Source: JAPPHA01 sp964291635 (GTDB taxonomy: Bacteria > Pseudomonadota > Alphaproteobacteria > Rhodobacterales > Rhodobacteraceae). From it: a stretch of DNA of 64,000 nucleotides. Below the pieces are notes generated by a model. The model was not told the origin of the DNA, searched no databases, and saw only the letters and a list, made by a program, of their open reading frames with translations. Position 1 is the first letter of the stretch. Each line of letters opens with the position of its first letter. Positions 17,747 through 26,483 of the stretch are shown here, piece by piece. The translations under genes and the position numbers were made by a program. Where the stretch lies: NCBI GenBank assembly GCA_964291635.2, contig OZ219890.1, forward strand, positions 558,001-622,000, in the 5' to 3' direction.

Positions 17747-19308
17747 CGGACCTCTCCCTCGAAGGGCCAGGGCTGCACCAGTTCACGGAGCATCCGGACA
17801 TCGACACGGGCATAGATCGCGGTGGTGTCGGCAGAGCTGTGCCTGAGCAGGGTGCCGATGGCTTCCAGGGGCGCGCCGTCGCGCAGGAGATTGGTCGCCG
17901 CCGAACGCCTGAACAGGTGTGACGATGTCGGGCCGACGTCCCGGACACCGGCCCGCTTGATCGCACGGCCGACGATGGAGGTGCTGATGCTGTTACTCGA
18001 CAAGGGCCGGTACGGTGCCATGCAACGGAGAAACACCTCCATCTCGTCGCTGCGTGGCCGGGCCTCCAGGATGTAGTCCCGCAGCGCGTCGCCCACATCT
18101 TGCGGCAGCGGCAGTTCCGCCTCCCGCCGCGACTTGCCGCTGACCCGGATGACGGCCCTGTCCCAGTCGATGTCGTCGAGATTCAACCCGGCGACGTCGC
18201 CGGCCCGCAACGCAAGCCGGGCGAGCAGCAGCAGGGCGGCCCGGTCGCGCACCCCCATCGGCGTCGTCACGTCGCAGGTCGCGATCATGCGTTCGATGTC
18301 ATCCTGCCCGACATGCCGGGGCAGGTTCTCGCCCCGGAGCCTCGGGATCGTCGGGACCGCATGGACGAGTTCCGGGCGGCAGAGGCCGTTCGACCCGAGG
18401 AAGCGCAGGTACATCCGGAGCGCGCTCGCCTCGTCTCCGGCCTGTCCGCGAGATACGGTTTCGAGACGGCCCAGGATCGTGTCCCGGACCCGGGCGGCGT
18501 CATACGCCCCCGGGTCGTCGCCGAGAGCCGGAAGCAGCGCGCGAATGTGACATTCGTAGTGTTCGATGGTCCTGTCCCTGAGGCCGCGGTGCTGCCGAAG
18601 CCAGTGCAGGAACGCATCCAGGTGCTCCCAGCATTCCACGTTGGACTGCGGGATTTTCGGCGCCGGGATGACATTCCTGTCCACCAGGAACGCGGCAAAG
18701 AGCCGGAGCATGGATCCGGAGCTGTCGGAACCGGCAAACCGGCAGGGCCTGTTGTCAAGGAACCCCGGATGAACACAGGTACAGTCGTGGGCAAGAAAGC
18801 GATTCCGGATTCGCTCATCTGTCGCCGCCAGGGGAATGTCCGACAGGTAGAGCCAGACGATGAAGTGGCGACACAACATCCCGCTCTGTCGGATCGTCGA
18901 GCTTGCGTATCCCCGCTCTTCCAGGGAATCCCGGAACTGTGTCGCGAGATGTCCGCCGGCCTCGATCTCCGGGGGCACCTCCGCCCGCCCGGTCTCGAGC
19001 AGGTACCGGAGAAACCTGTGCGCAAACCGCCTGCGCTGCGGTCCGGGCCTCCTGCCGGTCCGATGCTGCCCTGGACAGCGGCATTCATGACGCATGAAGT
19101 GGTCAAGGAGGCGGACGTCGAAGGTGTCGAGACCCGCCCCGTTGAGCGACAGCCAAACCGCGATGTGCCTGGCCGTACTGGTCAATAAGCCGGTCTTCCT
19201 GTCCGAAAGGCCAAGGCCTTCCAGGTGCTCCGCATAGGACCGGACAACTCGGGAATCCCGTTCCGGAACCACATCGGGCAGTGGCGGGCTGAATTGTTTC
19301 GAAGGCAT
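17743..19308 (-). CDS. Tyrosine recombinase, first gene of the RIT trio
   Basis: A 521-residue recombinase with a long N-terminal region. That region contains cysteine/histidine clusters (HECRCPGQHRTGRRPGPQRR near residue 75, HDCTCVHPGFL near 175) typical of the large RIT member. The C-terminal catalytic domain has LALRAGDVAGLNLDDI (Arg), VSGKSRREAELPLP (Lys), SSHLFRRSAATNLL and LLRHSSADTTAIYARVD (Tyr). The start at 19308 is preceded by GGAGAGAG. The frame upstream of this ATG stays open into remains of a transposase, so the promoter region was probably replaced by that fragment. Confidence 0.92.
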   Translation of the reverse strand: MPSKQFSPPLPDVVPERDSRVVRSYAEHLEGLGLSDRKTGLLTSTARHIAVWLSLNGAGLDTFDVRLLDHFMRHECRCPGQHRTGRRPGPQRRRFAHRFLRYLLETGRAEVPPEIEAGGHLATQFRDSLEERGYASSTIRQSGMLCRHFIVWLYLSDIPLAATDERIRNRFLAHDCTCVHPGFLDNRPCRFAGSDSSGSMLRLFAAFLVDRNVIPAPKIPQSNVECWEHLDAFLHWLRQHRGLRDRTIEHYECHIRALLPALGDDPGAYDAARVRDTILGRLETVSRGQAGDEASALRMYLRFLGSNGLCRPELVHAVPTIPRLRGENLPRHVGQDDIERMIATCDVTTPMGVRDRAALLLLARLALRAGDVAGLNLDDIDWDRAVIRVSGKSRREAELPLPQDVGDALRDYILEARPRSDEMEVFLRCMAPYRPLSSNSISTSIVGRAIKRAGVRDVGPTSSHLFRRSAATNLLRDGAPLEAIGTLLRHSSADTTAIYARVDVRMLRELVQPWPFEGEVR

Positions 19309-20037
19309 GATCTCTCTCCTGTCAGTGTTGTCCTGCGTGTCGAGCGGGGCCAGGGCCTGATGACGTACTGTGCGGAAAAACCTGTCGATCTTTCCCTTCC
19401 CGCGTCGTGGTACGGGCGCGCATGGAGCAATGCGATGCCGAGGCGGGCGCAGATCATCGCCAGCTGCCGAGAGCGGAAGTTGCTGCCGTTGTCGACGTAA
19501 AGTCTTGCGGCGAGACCCCGGCGGGTGATCGCCCCGCGCAGCACCAGGAGAAAGGCCGGCGTGTTGTCGGCGAATGAGAACCTGGCATAGGGGATGACCC
19601 GTGTGGCGTCATCGAGGATGGCCAGCAGGCAGGTCTTGCGCTTGCGTCCCCGGTCGTCGGCGACCCTGGGGCCATGCATGGCATCCGCCTGCCAGAGTTC
19701 GCCGGCGAAACGGAAGGCGAACCGCCGCATATCCTTCCGGACGGATCGCGATTGTCGCACCATCAGCCCCTCGCGGGCAAACAGGCGATGGATGGTCGAC
19801 GGCGGCAGCGGCGTGTGTCTCGCCGTCCTCGCCGGAGTCCCGGGGCTGCTCGATCACCTTGCGCACGCTCAGTTCCGGCGCGTCACGCTTGATCGACAGC
19901 AGCGTCTCGATCACGTCCGGAGACATCCGCCGCAGCTGGGCGCGTTCGGCGCCCGGCGGGAGCGTCATGATATCTGCGATCAGCCCATATCGGAACAATG
20001 CGACATCGTGGCGATCCCGGTCTGCGGGTGTCTTCAT
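19309..20037 (-). pseudogene. DDE (integrase-core) transposase, frameshifted and truncated
   Basis: Reading from 20037: MKTPADRDRHDVALFRYGLI, then DVIETLLSIKRDAPELSVRK. After a frameshift (about 19820-19850) it continues in another frame through STIHRLFAREGLMVRQS and WQADAMHGPRV (first Asp) to LYVDNGSNFRS (second Asp). A second frameshift near 19385 leads to GKIDRFFRTVRHQALAPL. There the third acidic residue is Asp, where related integrase-core enzymes have Glu in GKIERF. The C-terminus is missing and the frame runs into the first RIT recombinase. It is non-functional. Confidence 0.75.
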
Positions 20038-20073
20038 GGTGGTGGTTCTCCGTGTCTGGGTGGTGCTTCCGTT

Positions 20074-20808
20074 TCACAAGCGCTTAGGCCCATGACGGAG
20101 GCCGCGACACGGGCCATCGTGTGTTGGTGGGCCGGTTTGCGATCCGGAATCGGCGGAACTGCGGCGGAATCCGACCGGCGCGGGCAGCGCCTGGAGGTGA
20201 TCGGTGCAGAGCAGCCGGAGCGTGATCAGCACGCTCCCGGTTCCGACATGCTCCCGGAATGCGTCGATCCGGATCGGGGTCCCGGCGAACAGGTCGGGGA
20301 ACAGCCCGATGACGATCCCGAGAAAGGTCTCGACCAGGACGGCGCGGCGCCGGATCCAGCGCCGGGCGGCCCGGGGGTCGCCATGATGGCCGGGACGCAC
20401 CCGGTCCGCCGCCGCCGCAAGGCCGTCCTCGGATTCCACCGCCGCCACGCTGTCCTCGACCGCGTGCAGCGTGCCCGCCATCCCCGCCGCCATGAACCGC
20501 GGCAGCAGGCTGAACGTCATCGGCGAATCCGGACAGTAGTATCGGGCAACCTTGAGCCCGACCGGGGTCTTGCGTTCGTAGGTGCCGTGACGGGCAAACC
20601 GGCAACCCCCGTCGGGGTGGTTCGGGCAGCGCTCAAGCTTTGCGTCACGCCACGCCTGCGTGCTAACGTACTCCTCGGCGGAAAGGTCTGTCTCGTGGAT
20701 GAGTTGCACTCGACCGCCCACGGCCCGGCGGAGGACGGTCCGCGCGGGCCACTTCTTCTTTTGTTGACCTGAACCCGAAGGAGTAGACGGCAGCCGCCGG
20801 GACGGCAA
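20074..20808 (-). CDS. Cysteine/histidine-rich protein, probable accessory of the adjacent transposase, possibly decayed
   Basis: A 244-residue frame. Residues ~36-100 carry a zinc-ribbon-like pattern: ERCPNHPDGGCRFARHGTYE, then VARYYCPDSPMTFSLLPRFM. A hydrophobic/helical part follows (LVETFLGIVIGLFPDLFAG). It lies directly upstream of the broken DDE transposase in the same direction, so it is probably a DNA-binding partner or first subunit of that mobile system. The C-terminal ~30 residues look unlike the rest, and an alternative frame also stays open there, so it may be frameshifted too. I do not assign a function. Confidence 0.45.
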   Translation of the reverse strand: MPSRRLPSTPSGSGQQKKKWPARTVLRRAVGGRVQLIHETDLSAEEYVSTQAWRDAKLERCPNHPDGGCRFARHGTYERKTPVGLKVARYYCPDSPMTFSLLPRFMAAGMAGTLHAVEDSVAAVESEDGLAAAADRVRPGHHGDPRAARRWIRRRAVLVETFLGIVIGLFPDLFAGTPIRIDAFREHVGTGSVLITLRLLCTDHLQALPAPVGFRRSSADSGSQTGPPTHDGPCRGLRHGPKRL

Positions 20809-21037
20809 TCAGAAGATCCCGGAACCCGCTGCCGGCGAAGCGCAGGCAGACAGCGATCAGCCTGCCCGGAATCAACCGCCGGAACAAAGCGCTGCCTGGG
20901 AAAGAAGGGAGCGAAAGCTTCCCGGGTTATCTCGCTTCCCGGGAATTCCGAAGTCAGCCTAAACCGGGAAAGCTACCGTGCTGAACAGAGACCTGGTTTG
21001 AGAATGAACAGTGTCAAAACAGACAGGAGTAGAGCAG

Positions 21038-21131
21038 ATTTTTATGTGACCCGAATCGGTGGAAAAGGTGTGTCATGACAGACACTTGGGATTCAAGATT
21101 CACATAACCGTTTGGTTCCCATAATGGGTCT
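21038..21131 (-). repeat. Right inverted arm of the RIT element
   Basis: Reverse complement of the left arm (15731-15824), about four mismatches over ~90 bases, ending in GGTTCCCATAATGGGTCT. A further 13 bases separate this arm from the point where tnpC resumes. Confidence 0.85.
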
Positions 21132-21145
21132 AATTTGAATGTTTC

Positions 21146-21883
21146 CATTGGAACCAGTGGCTCCACGTCCTCACCGACGGGTCCCTGACCCTGAAGTTCC
21201 TGCACCCGAAGCGCGGCAGGGAGGCCGTCGACGCGATCGGCGTCATCCCGCGCTACGCCGGCGTCCTGATCCATGATTGCTGGGCGACGTACTTCGCCTA
21301 CGACCTGTGTCGGCATCAGCTGTGCGGCTCGCACCTTTTGCGCGAACTGACCTTCATCGTCGAGGCCAACGCCTTCCGCTGGGCGCGCCTGATGAAGAAG
21401 CTGCTGCGCGAGGCCTGCCACAAGGTCAACAAGAGCACGACCAAGACCCTGGGCGAGGCCGAGCGCCTGGCCGTGCGCAGGCGATACCGGACCATCCTGA
21501 CCCAGGGCGGCAAGGAACTGCCAGAGATCCCGCCGCGACCGAAAGGGAAACGCGGGCGGATCGCGAAATCGGACGCACACAACCTGCATGAGCGCCTCGT
21601 CAAGCACGAGGAATCCGTGCTGCGCTTCATGGGCGACCCGGATGTCAGCTTTACGAACAATTTTGGAGAACAGAAAATCAGGATGGCGAAGGTCAAGATC
21701 AAGGTCTCCGGATGCTTCAGGACCCGGTTCTTCGCCAAAGCCTGGTGCAGGATCTCAAGCTACCTGAGTTCCATGGCCGCGCTCGGATACAATCCCCTCG
21801 TCGCCATCCAGATCGCCCTCGCCGGAAAGGCCGCCGACATCATCAGGATGCACTACGCCAAGCCCACCCACAAAAAGGGGTGA
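21146..21883 (+). pseudogene. IS66-family transposase TnpC, C-terminal part
   Basis: Resumes tnpC in frame as HWNQWLHVLTDGSLTLKF. It carries the second catalytic Asp (VLIHDCWATYFAYD), the HQLCGSHLLRELTFI segment and the Glu region (FTNNFGEQKIRMAKVK), ending LAGKAADIIRMHYAKPTH. Together with 15261-15738 it would form a nearly complete catalytic domain, so tnpC was interrupted by the RIT element rather than gradually lost. The NNxxE motif reads NNFGEQ where the other IS66 in the window has NNLSER. Confidence 0.85.
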
Positions 21884-21903
21884 GCAGTTACGTTTTCTAC
21901 TAA

Positions 21904-22580
21904 ATGGCGAAAACCGCGCATCTGCCGACTGACGAGGTATCCCTGCTGCAGCACTAAACCCTGGCGGATGACGATATCGAACATATCCGGGAGCGAAGGC
22001 GACCTGAAAACCAGCTTGGTTTTGCGCCTCAACTCTGCGCCTTTCGTTGTCCGGGGCGCCTGTTGAAACCGGGCGAGGTGATCCCGGAGGAAGTGTCGCG
22101 TTTCATCGCGGCCCAGCTGGGCCTGAAGCCGGATGACCTGTTGCCGTATGCGGTTCGCGAAGAAACCCGCCGCGAGCATCTTGGCGCCTTGCGCGGGATC
22201 TACGGCTACGGGATGTTCACAGGCAAGCGGGCGCGCCAGGTGAAGTCCTGGCTCACAGAGCAGGCCGAAGCGGCGGGATCCGGTAAAGAACTGGTACGCA
22301 GCTTCGTGGAGGAGTGCCGCCGCAGGCAGATCATCCTGCCCGGCATGTCAGTCATCGAGAGGCTCTGCGCCGACGCCCTGGTCGCGGCGGAACGCCGGAT
22401 CGACGCCCGGATTGCATCACGCCTCGACACCAGGATGCGCACGCGCCTCGACCGCCTGCTGAATGAAGACACCGACGCGCATGCGAGCCGGTTCATATGG
22501 CTGCGCCAGTTCGAGGTCGGGAACAACTCAGCCGATATCAACCGCCTTCTCGACCGGCTCGAATTCCTGCAGCGATGGAT
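21904..22580 (+). pseudogene. Tn3-family transposase TnpA, N-terminal remnant
   Basis: The frame from the ATG at 21904 has an in-frame TAA 17 codons later. It then continues as LADDDIEHIRERRRPENQLG, FAPQLCAFRCPGRLLKPGEV and YAVREETRREHLGALRGIYG, the DUF4158 N-terminal region of Tn3-type transposases. It ends after LLDRLEFLQRW, where another element starts (22581). The catalytic domain is absent. Both the nonsense codon and the truncation make it non-functional. Confidence 0.8.
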
Positions 22581-22719
22581 GGCCTTAACCCGAATGGGCA
22601 CCAATTCCGCCTTAGGATTTTTTTTATTTTGCATTGAAATAATTGGTGTTTTCACCGTTCTGGCGGCCACCAGTTATTCGGAATGATTCTGGGTGCGGAT
22701 TTGGGGGCAGAACACCCGT

Positions 22720-23025
22720 GTTGTCCCGCAACCTGTCCAGTGCAGGGTCATCGCCATGGCCTTCTCGATGGCCGCCGAGATTGACCGCGACTTGATCTCG
22801 GCCAGAACCAAAGAGGCGCTCAGAGCAAGAAAGGCCTCCGGGTTGCCACTCAGGTGGCTGAAAGGGCCAGGCAAGGGCAAGATCAATCCATTTCGTCCAG
22901 AGATCGAAGCGCTGCTCGCAAAAGGATCAACGCAGAAGTTCATCGCGAAGCGCTACGACACAACGCCCGCAAACCTCTCAAACTGGATGAAGAAGAACGA
23001 ATCAAGAAACCCAAGGCGTAAAAAT
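22720..23025 (+). pseudogene. Serine recombinase (resolvase/invertase family), C-terminal remnant
   Basis: Encodes the end of the catalytic domain, long E-helix and DNA-binding tail of a resolvase-like recombinase: MAFSMAAEIDRDLISARTKE, KGPGKGKINPFRPEIEALLA, KFIAKRYDTTPANLSNWMKK. The N-terminal part with the nucleophilic Ser is missing. Compared with the second copy at 37102-37256, one base is lost just before the stop, so the frame no longer ends at its normal TAA. Non-functional. Confidence 0.75.
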
Positions 23026-23036
23026 CCTATGGCGGA

Positions 23037-23925
23037 ATCGGGTAGAGTCGGGGGCTGGCGCGCCAGCTTTAGGGTCCGGTGGCTTGTCCGTCGCTTTCGC
23101 TCCGGGCCTCAGTCCGGCTCCCATGGCCGCGTTTCCAGTCCCCCGCTCTCCGAACCCGGCGTGCGGATTTCCCGCACCGGGCTCTCCAGTGGGATCATGC
23201 ACCTCGCACACGGACCACTGGAACGGGTCGTGGATGCAGGGCCGGTGTATCCGGCGGATCATGGCCGCTGCACGGCGGCGGTCCTCCTGCCACCCACGTC
23301 GTTTCCGGTGTGCCGCCGGGCCTGTTCACGCCCCGGCGGCGTCGAACCGTTCGGGTTCGACCCCTTCGCTTCCGCATGTGACGCGTTCCGAAGTCTCTGC
23401 CCTCAAGGCGGGGTTATAGGCTGAGCCACTCCCGCAGGCGTTCATCCTTTCCGCGTCCCTCCTCACCTGAGGCCCCTTCCCTCGACCGGCATTACCCGGC
23501 GTCCTCAGTACTACGGGCCTCTCCGCCACCCTGACGGCCCGGACTGGTCCTCGCGGATTTCCGGTTGGCACGTGCTTGCCACCGACAGGGCTTCCCGTGT
23601 TGCAACGTATTCCATCTTCCATGCGTGCCAGCGCCACTACCCCGGCGGGCCCGGTCGGTGCCTATGTCGCTCACTTCCCGACCGGTGGCAGCCTTCCCCT
23701 AATTGTAGGAGGGTCGGCACCCGCATTAGCCGTTTCGAGGCCTGCTCAGCGTTTTATGCGCGTTCTAGCCCGCATGGTCGCTGAACCGCCCAAGGCGGTC
23801 CTTCTAACCGCAGTGCTTCAAACCATGTTGTTGCCTCCATGATTCGCCGCGGCCACTATCAACCGGAGCGACAGTTGTTGAGCGGGGTTCGCACCCGCTA
23901 AGAATACGCGCCTTTCACGGCGCAC
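23037..23925 (-). mobile_element. Group II intron without maturase gene
   Basis: Minus strand, about 890 bp. It starts with GTGCGCCGTGAAAGGCGCG at 23925. A domain V hairpin lies at about 23152-23184 (AGCCCGG, a GAAA tetraloop, a CG bulge, CCGGGTTC), and the 3' end is ...CTCTACCCGAT near 23037. No reverse-transcriptase frame is present, so mobility would need a maturase in trans. It sits inside the right terminal repeat of the serine-recombinase element, splitting ...AACCCAACATGGGTA from TCCGCCATAGG. Domain V is well formed, suggesting relatively recent activity. Confidence 0.65.
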
Positions 23926-24042
23926 TACCCATGTTGGGTTAGAGCCATTTTTTATACGAAATGTGTTCGTACCCTCAAAACCAGGTCAGTCGGGGGCGAG
24001 CGTCTCGAAGCCCGCTTCGGCGAGACTGGTGCGCCGGACTGA

Positions 24043-24303
24043 TCACGGTTGACGGCCCAGGTTTCCGATATCGGCGCGCTCAACGTCGCTCAGAGGTTTG
24101 GCGACCCTCCAATCCCGCATGTGCCCATCGGCCTCCCGTGCCGTGATGACAGTCTCGACCGGCGGACAATCCGGCTCGTGGCAGCGCAATTCTGCCACGG
24201 CGAGTGTCGTGCTCTCAGGTAACCCGAACCGCTCCGCTATGAGCAATTTGATTCGACGCACAGCCTTCGGGTCGGGGCGATTGGGATCAAACAGCCCGCG
24301 CAT
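24043..24303 (-). CDS. Small conserved protein of unknown function, last gene of the zinc operon
   Basis: An 86-residue soluble protein starting at the ATG at 24303, overlapping the end of the WD40 gene by 17 bp. It contains a CHEPDCPPVETVI segment whose Cys-His-Cys spacing could bind metal, plus many charged residues. Its place at the end of a zur/cobW-type operon suggests a role in zinc or metallochaperone metabolism. No family is recognised with certainty. Confidence 0.65.
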   Translation of the reverse strand: MRGLFDPNRPDPKAVRRIKLLIAERFGLPESTTLAVAELRCHEPDCPPVETVITAREADGHMRDWRVAKPLSDVERADIGNLGRQP

Positions 24304-25366
24304 GCGTGTCTCCTGCCCATAGTGTCGTCCAGAGAATACTGCCCTTTGCATCGCCAATTAACACATGTGACTGGGATTTGGTGATGGCGATGGCCGTAAC
24401 TTCGGCGCCCGTAGAGCCTCGAATGACTATCGACTCTTTGGTTTCATCAAGCTCTGCCAAGAGAACGGCACCATCCTGAAATCCGGCAAAGACGGCATTC
24501 TGCTCTCTCAAGGACTGTACGCAGGTTGCCAGACGCTCGCCGCGATGGGCGACGCAAAGCGGCGCCCGGCCCAAGGGCCCATCCTTCCCGTCGAAGGGCC
24601 AACAGATCGCTTCATCCGCGCCGGATGTAACCAGATGGGGTGCGTCGCCTACCCACACGAAGCTCTTGATCTTGGCCGGGTACCCCTGCATGGCCATGTG
24701 GCCCTTGTCGCGGAGGCGCCAGCCATGGAGCGCATTTTCCTGCATGGCCGTGACAAGATACTTACCATCCGGACTGAAGCACACGGCGCCGTGGGATCCT
24801 TTCCAGACAAGTTTCGAGGGTTTCCAACGCCGCTCCCTGCGCTCCCAGATCGTCGCGCCGCCATAGTGGGCAACGGCCAGACGCCTGCCCTTCGCGTCGA
24901 AGGCGAGGCCCCCGACGGTGCTGACGTGCTCAAGTGATGTCGCCGAGGTTTCTCCCTTGCGCCAGACACGCACGATCCTTCCTGAGGAGCACGCCCATTG
25001 CCTATGACCAGCGGCAACGCAATCGACCCAACGCGAGCCGAAATTGGCGATCTCTTCAACCCGGCCACCAGGCGATATGCGGAGAAACCGTCCGTCATCG
25101 CCGCCGGTCAACACATTGTCGGCTTCCGCCACAAGGCAGAGGACGGCGGCATCATGAGCCTTCGTCGCGGTGGGGTCTGTCTCGGAGCGGAAATGGCGAA
25201 CCGTGCCGTCACCAGAAGCCACTGCGATGGCCTCACCTGCGGCAACGGCACCCGTGACCGGAGCACCGATCTCAAGCTTCAGGCCGCGTTTCTCCAACTC
25301 GGAATCCGGGAACCCGCCCCGCCGATCGACACGCCTCGGCCGGTCTGGCGTCACGCTGCCCGACAC
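24287..25366 (-). CDS. WD40-repeat protein of the zinc operon
   Basis: A 359-residue beta-propeller-type protein with several WD40-like blades. Examples are ASGDGTVRHF, LTGGDDGRFLRIS, SSGRIVRVWRKG, VAHYGGATIWERRE, FSPDGKYLVTAMQENALHGW, TSGADEAICWPFDG, AGFQDGAVLLAE and LIGDAKGSILWTTLW. No signal peptide is visible, so it is probably cytoplasmic and mediates protein-protein contacts. It overlaps the preceding GTPase gene by 16 bp and the following small gene by 17 bp, indicating one transcript. A partner role for the zinc GTPase is inference from this linkage. Confidence 0.8.
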   Translation of the reverse strand: MSGSVTPDRPRRVDRRGGFPDSELEKRGLKLEIGAPVTGAVAAGEAIAVASGDGTVRHFRSETDPTATKAHDAAVLCLVAEADNVLTGGDDGRFLRISPGGRVEEIANFGSRWVDCVAAGHRQWACSSGRIVRVWRKGETSATSLEHVSTVGGLAFDAKGRRLAVAHYGGATIWERRERRWKPSKLVWKGSHGAVCFSPDGKYLVTAMQENALHGWRLRDKGHMAMQGYPAKIKSFVWVGDAPHLVTSGADEAICWPFDGKDGPLGRAPLCVAHRGERLATCVQSLREQNAVFAGFQDGAVLLAELDETKESIVIRGSTGAEVTAIAITKSQSHVLIGDAKGSILWTTLWAGDTHARAV

Positions 25367-26322
25367 GCCTCAAACCCTTCCTTCAGCCCCATGTTTTCGA
25401 GATCGCGACCGATGAACACCACGCGAGACACGCGGGGCTTGCCCTCTGGCCACGGTCCCATTGGCGATCCGTCCATCAGCATGTGCACCCCCTGGAAGAC
25501 GTAACGATCGCCATGCCCGGAAAAGTCCAGGATGCCCTTCGAGCGCAGTAAGTCTTGGCCGCGCTGTTGCAGGAGTTGGCCGAACCACTGCTGGAATCTG
25601 TCTAAATCCAGCGGCGATTCCGAGACAAATGAAACGCTTGTGACGTCATCGTCGTGGTCGTGATCGTGGTCGGAGGTCAGGAAATCGGGTTCCACCTCCA
25701 GAACGCGGTCGAGGCTGAAGGCGTTCAGCCCAAGAACTTCATCCAGTGGCGCCGCGCAGTGCGTGGTGCGGATGATCTTCGCATAAGGATTGATTTTGCG
25801 GATCCGCGCCTCAACCCGCTCAAGTCCGTGGGCTTCCACGAGATCCGTTTTGTTGAGCAGTACAACATCCGCAAAGGCCACTTGTTCCTCGGCCTCGTGA
25901 TGCTCGCCAAGCTGGGCGTCGAGATGGACGGCATCCGCTACGGTCACAATGGCATCGAGCCGCGTGCGGTCGGCGACGTCCTGGTCGACGAAGAAGGTTT
26001 GCGCCACGGGGGCCGGATCGGCAAGACCGGTGGTTTCGACGATAATGGCGTCAAACTGATCGCCGCGCTTCATCAAACCGCTCAGGATCCGGATCAGATC
26101 GCCGCGGACGGTGCAGCATATGCAGCCGTTATTCATCTCGAACACTTCCTCGTCGGCATCAACGACAAGATCGTTGTCGATGCCTTCCTCGCCAAACTCG
26201 TTGACGATGACGGCATAGCGTTTGCCATGGCGCTCAGTGAGGATGCGATTCAGAAGCGTCGTCTTGCCAGCACCGAGGAAGCCGGTGAGCACGGTAACGG
26301 GAACATGTGCGGGTAGATTCAT
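25351..26322 (-). CDS. CobW/COG0523-family zinc GTPase (metallochaperone)
   Basis: G3E-family P-loop GTPase of 323 residues. Walker A is GFLGAGKTTLLN (about residue 15), and the metal-binding CxCC appears as NNGCICCTVRGDL. There is an ETTGLADPAPV switch region and NKTD for guanine recognition. A histidine/aspartate-rich metal segment (TSDHDHDHDDDVTS) precedes the CobW C-terminal domain. The start at 26322 follows AAAGGACGAAAG. Members near Zur deliver zinc to client enzymes under zinc limitation. The gene originally followed zur by 12 bp. It is now separated from it by an IS66 insertion and probably lacks its native promoter. Confidence 0.92.
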   Translation of the reverse strand: MNLPAHVPVTVLTGFLGAGKTTLLNRILTERHGKRYAVIVNEFGEEGIDNDLVVDADEEVFEMNNGCICCTVRGDLIRILSGLMKRGDQFDAIIVETTGLADPAPVAQTFFVDQDVADRTRLDAIVTVADAVHLDAQLGEHHEAEEQVAFADVVLLNKTDLVEAHGLERVEARIRKINPYAKIIRTTHCAAPLDEVLGLNAFSLDRVLEVEPDFLTSDHDHDHDDDVTSVSFVSESPLDLDRFQQWFGQLLQQRGQDLLRSKGILDFSGHGDRYVFQGVHMLMDGSPMGPWPEGKPRVSRVVFIGRDLENMGLKEGFEACRAA

Positions 26323-26483
26323 CTTTCGTCCTTTCAAGGGTTTGGTGCGGTTTCACCGCAATCGCTGCAGCGGTAAGCGTTCGGTGAAGGCGTGATGGCC
26401 ATTCCTGCCGGCATTTGGTGATTGTTTTTTCGGTTCTGAATTTTCGACTGGTCACACGACCGGACATCTGTTAATCCGGTCGC

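Larger units (their letters stand above)
15739..21144 (-). mobile_element. RIT element (recombinases in trio) with long inverted arms, inserted in tnpC
   Basis: Three overlapping tyrosine-recombinase genes plus a decayed DDE transposase and a zinc-ribbon protein lie between inverted arms of about 90 bp (15731-15824 and 21038-21131, about four mismatches). Each arm is itself bounded by an inverted pair: in the left arm TATGGGAACC at 15739 and GGTTCCCATA at 15810. The tetranucleotide CCAT lies at both junctions (15735-15738 and 21145-21148), and removing the insert restores an open tnpC frame. Trios of tandem tyrosine recombinases flanked by palindromic repeats define RIT elements. The two extra genes are unusual and may be an older passenger. 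Confidence 0.85.
15261..21891 (+). mobile_element. IS66-family element, split remnant
   Basis: Only the transposase tnpC (two parts) and the right end survive. The right terminus is GAGCAGTTAC, ending at 21891, the reverse complement of an IS66-type end starting GTAAC. The left end is lost next to the group II intron. The element lies 12 bp upstream of a Tn3-family tnpA start codon, so it probably inserted in front of that gene. Confidence 0.6.
22581..23946 (+). mobile_element. Small element with serine-recombinase remnant, bounded by GGCCYTAACCC-type ends
   Basis: The left end GGCCTTAACCCGAATGGG (22581) continues ...CCAATTCCGCCTTAGG. The right end, read on the other strand from 23946, is GGCTCTAACCCAACATGGGT, then ATTCCGCCATAGGATTT after an inserted group II intron. 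A recombinase C-terminus lies inside. The dinucleotide AT flanks both sides and may be a 2-bp duplication. The same end sequence recurs at 29893, 31866 (reverse) and 37061. Confidence 0.5.
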
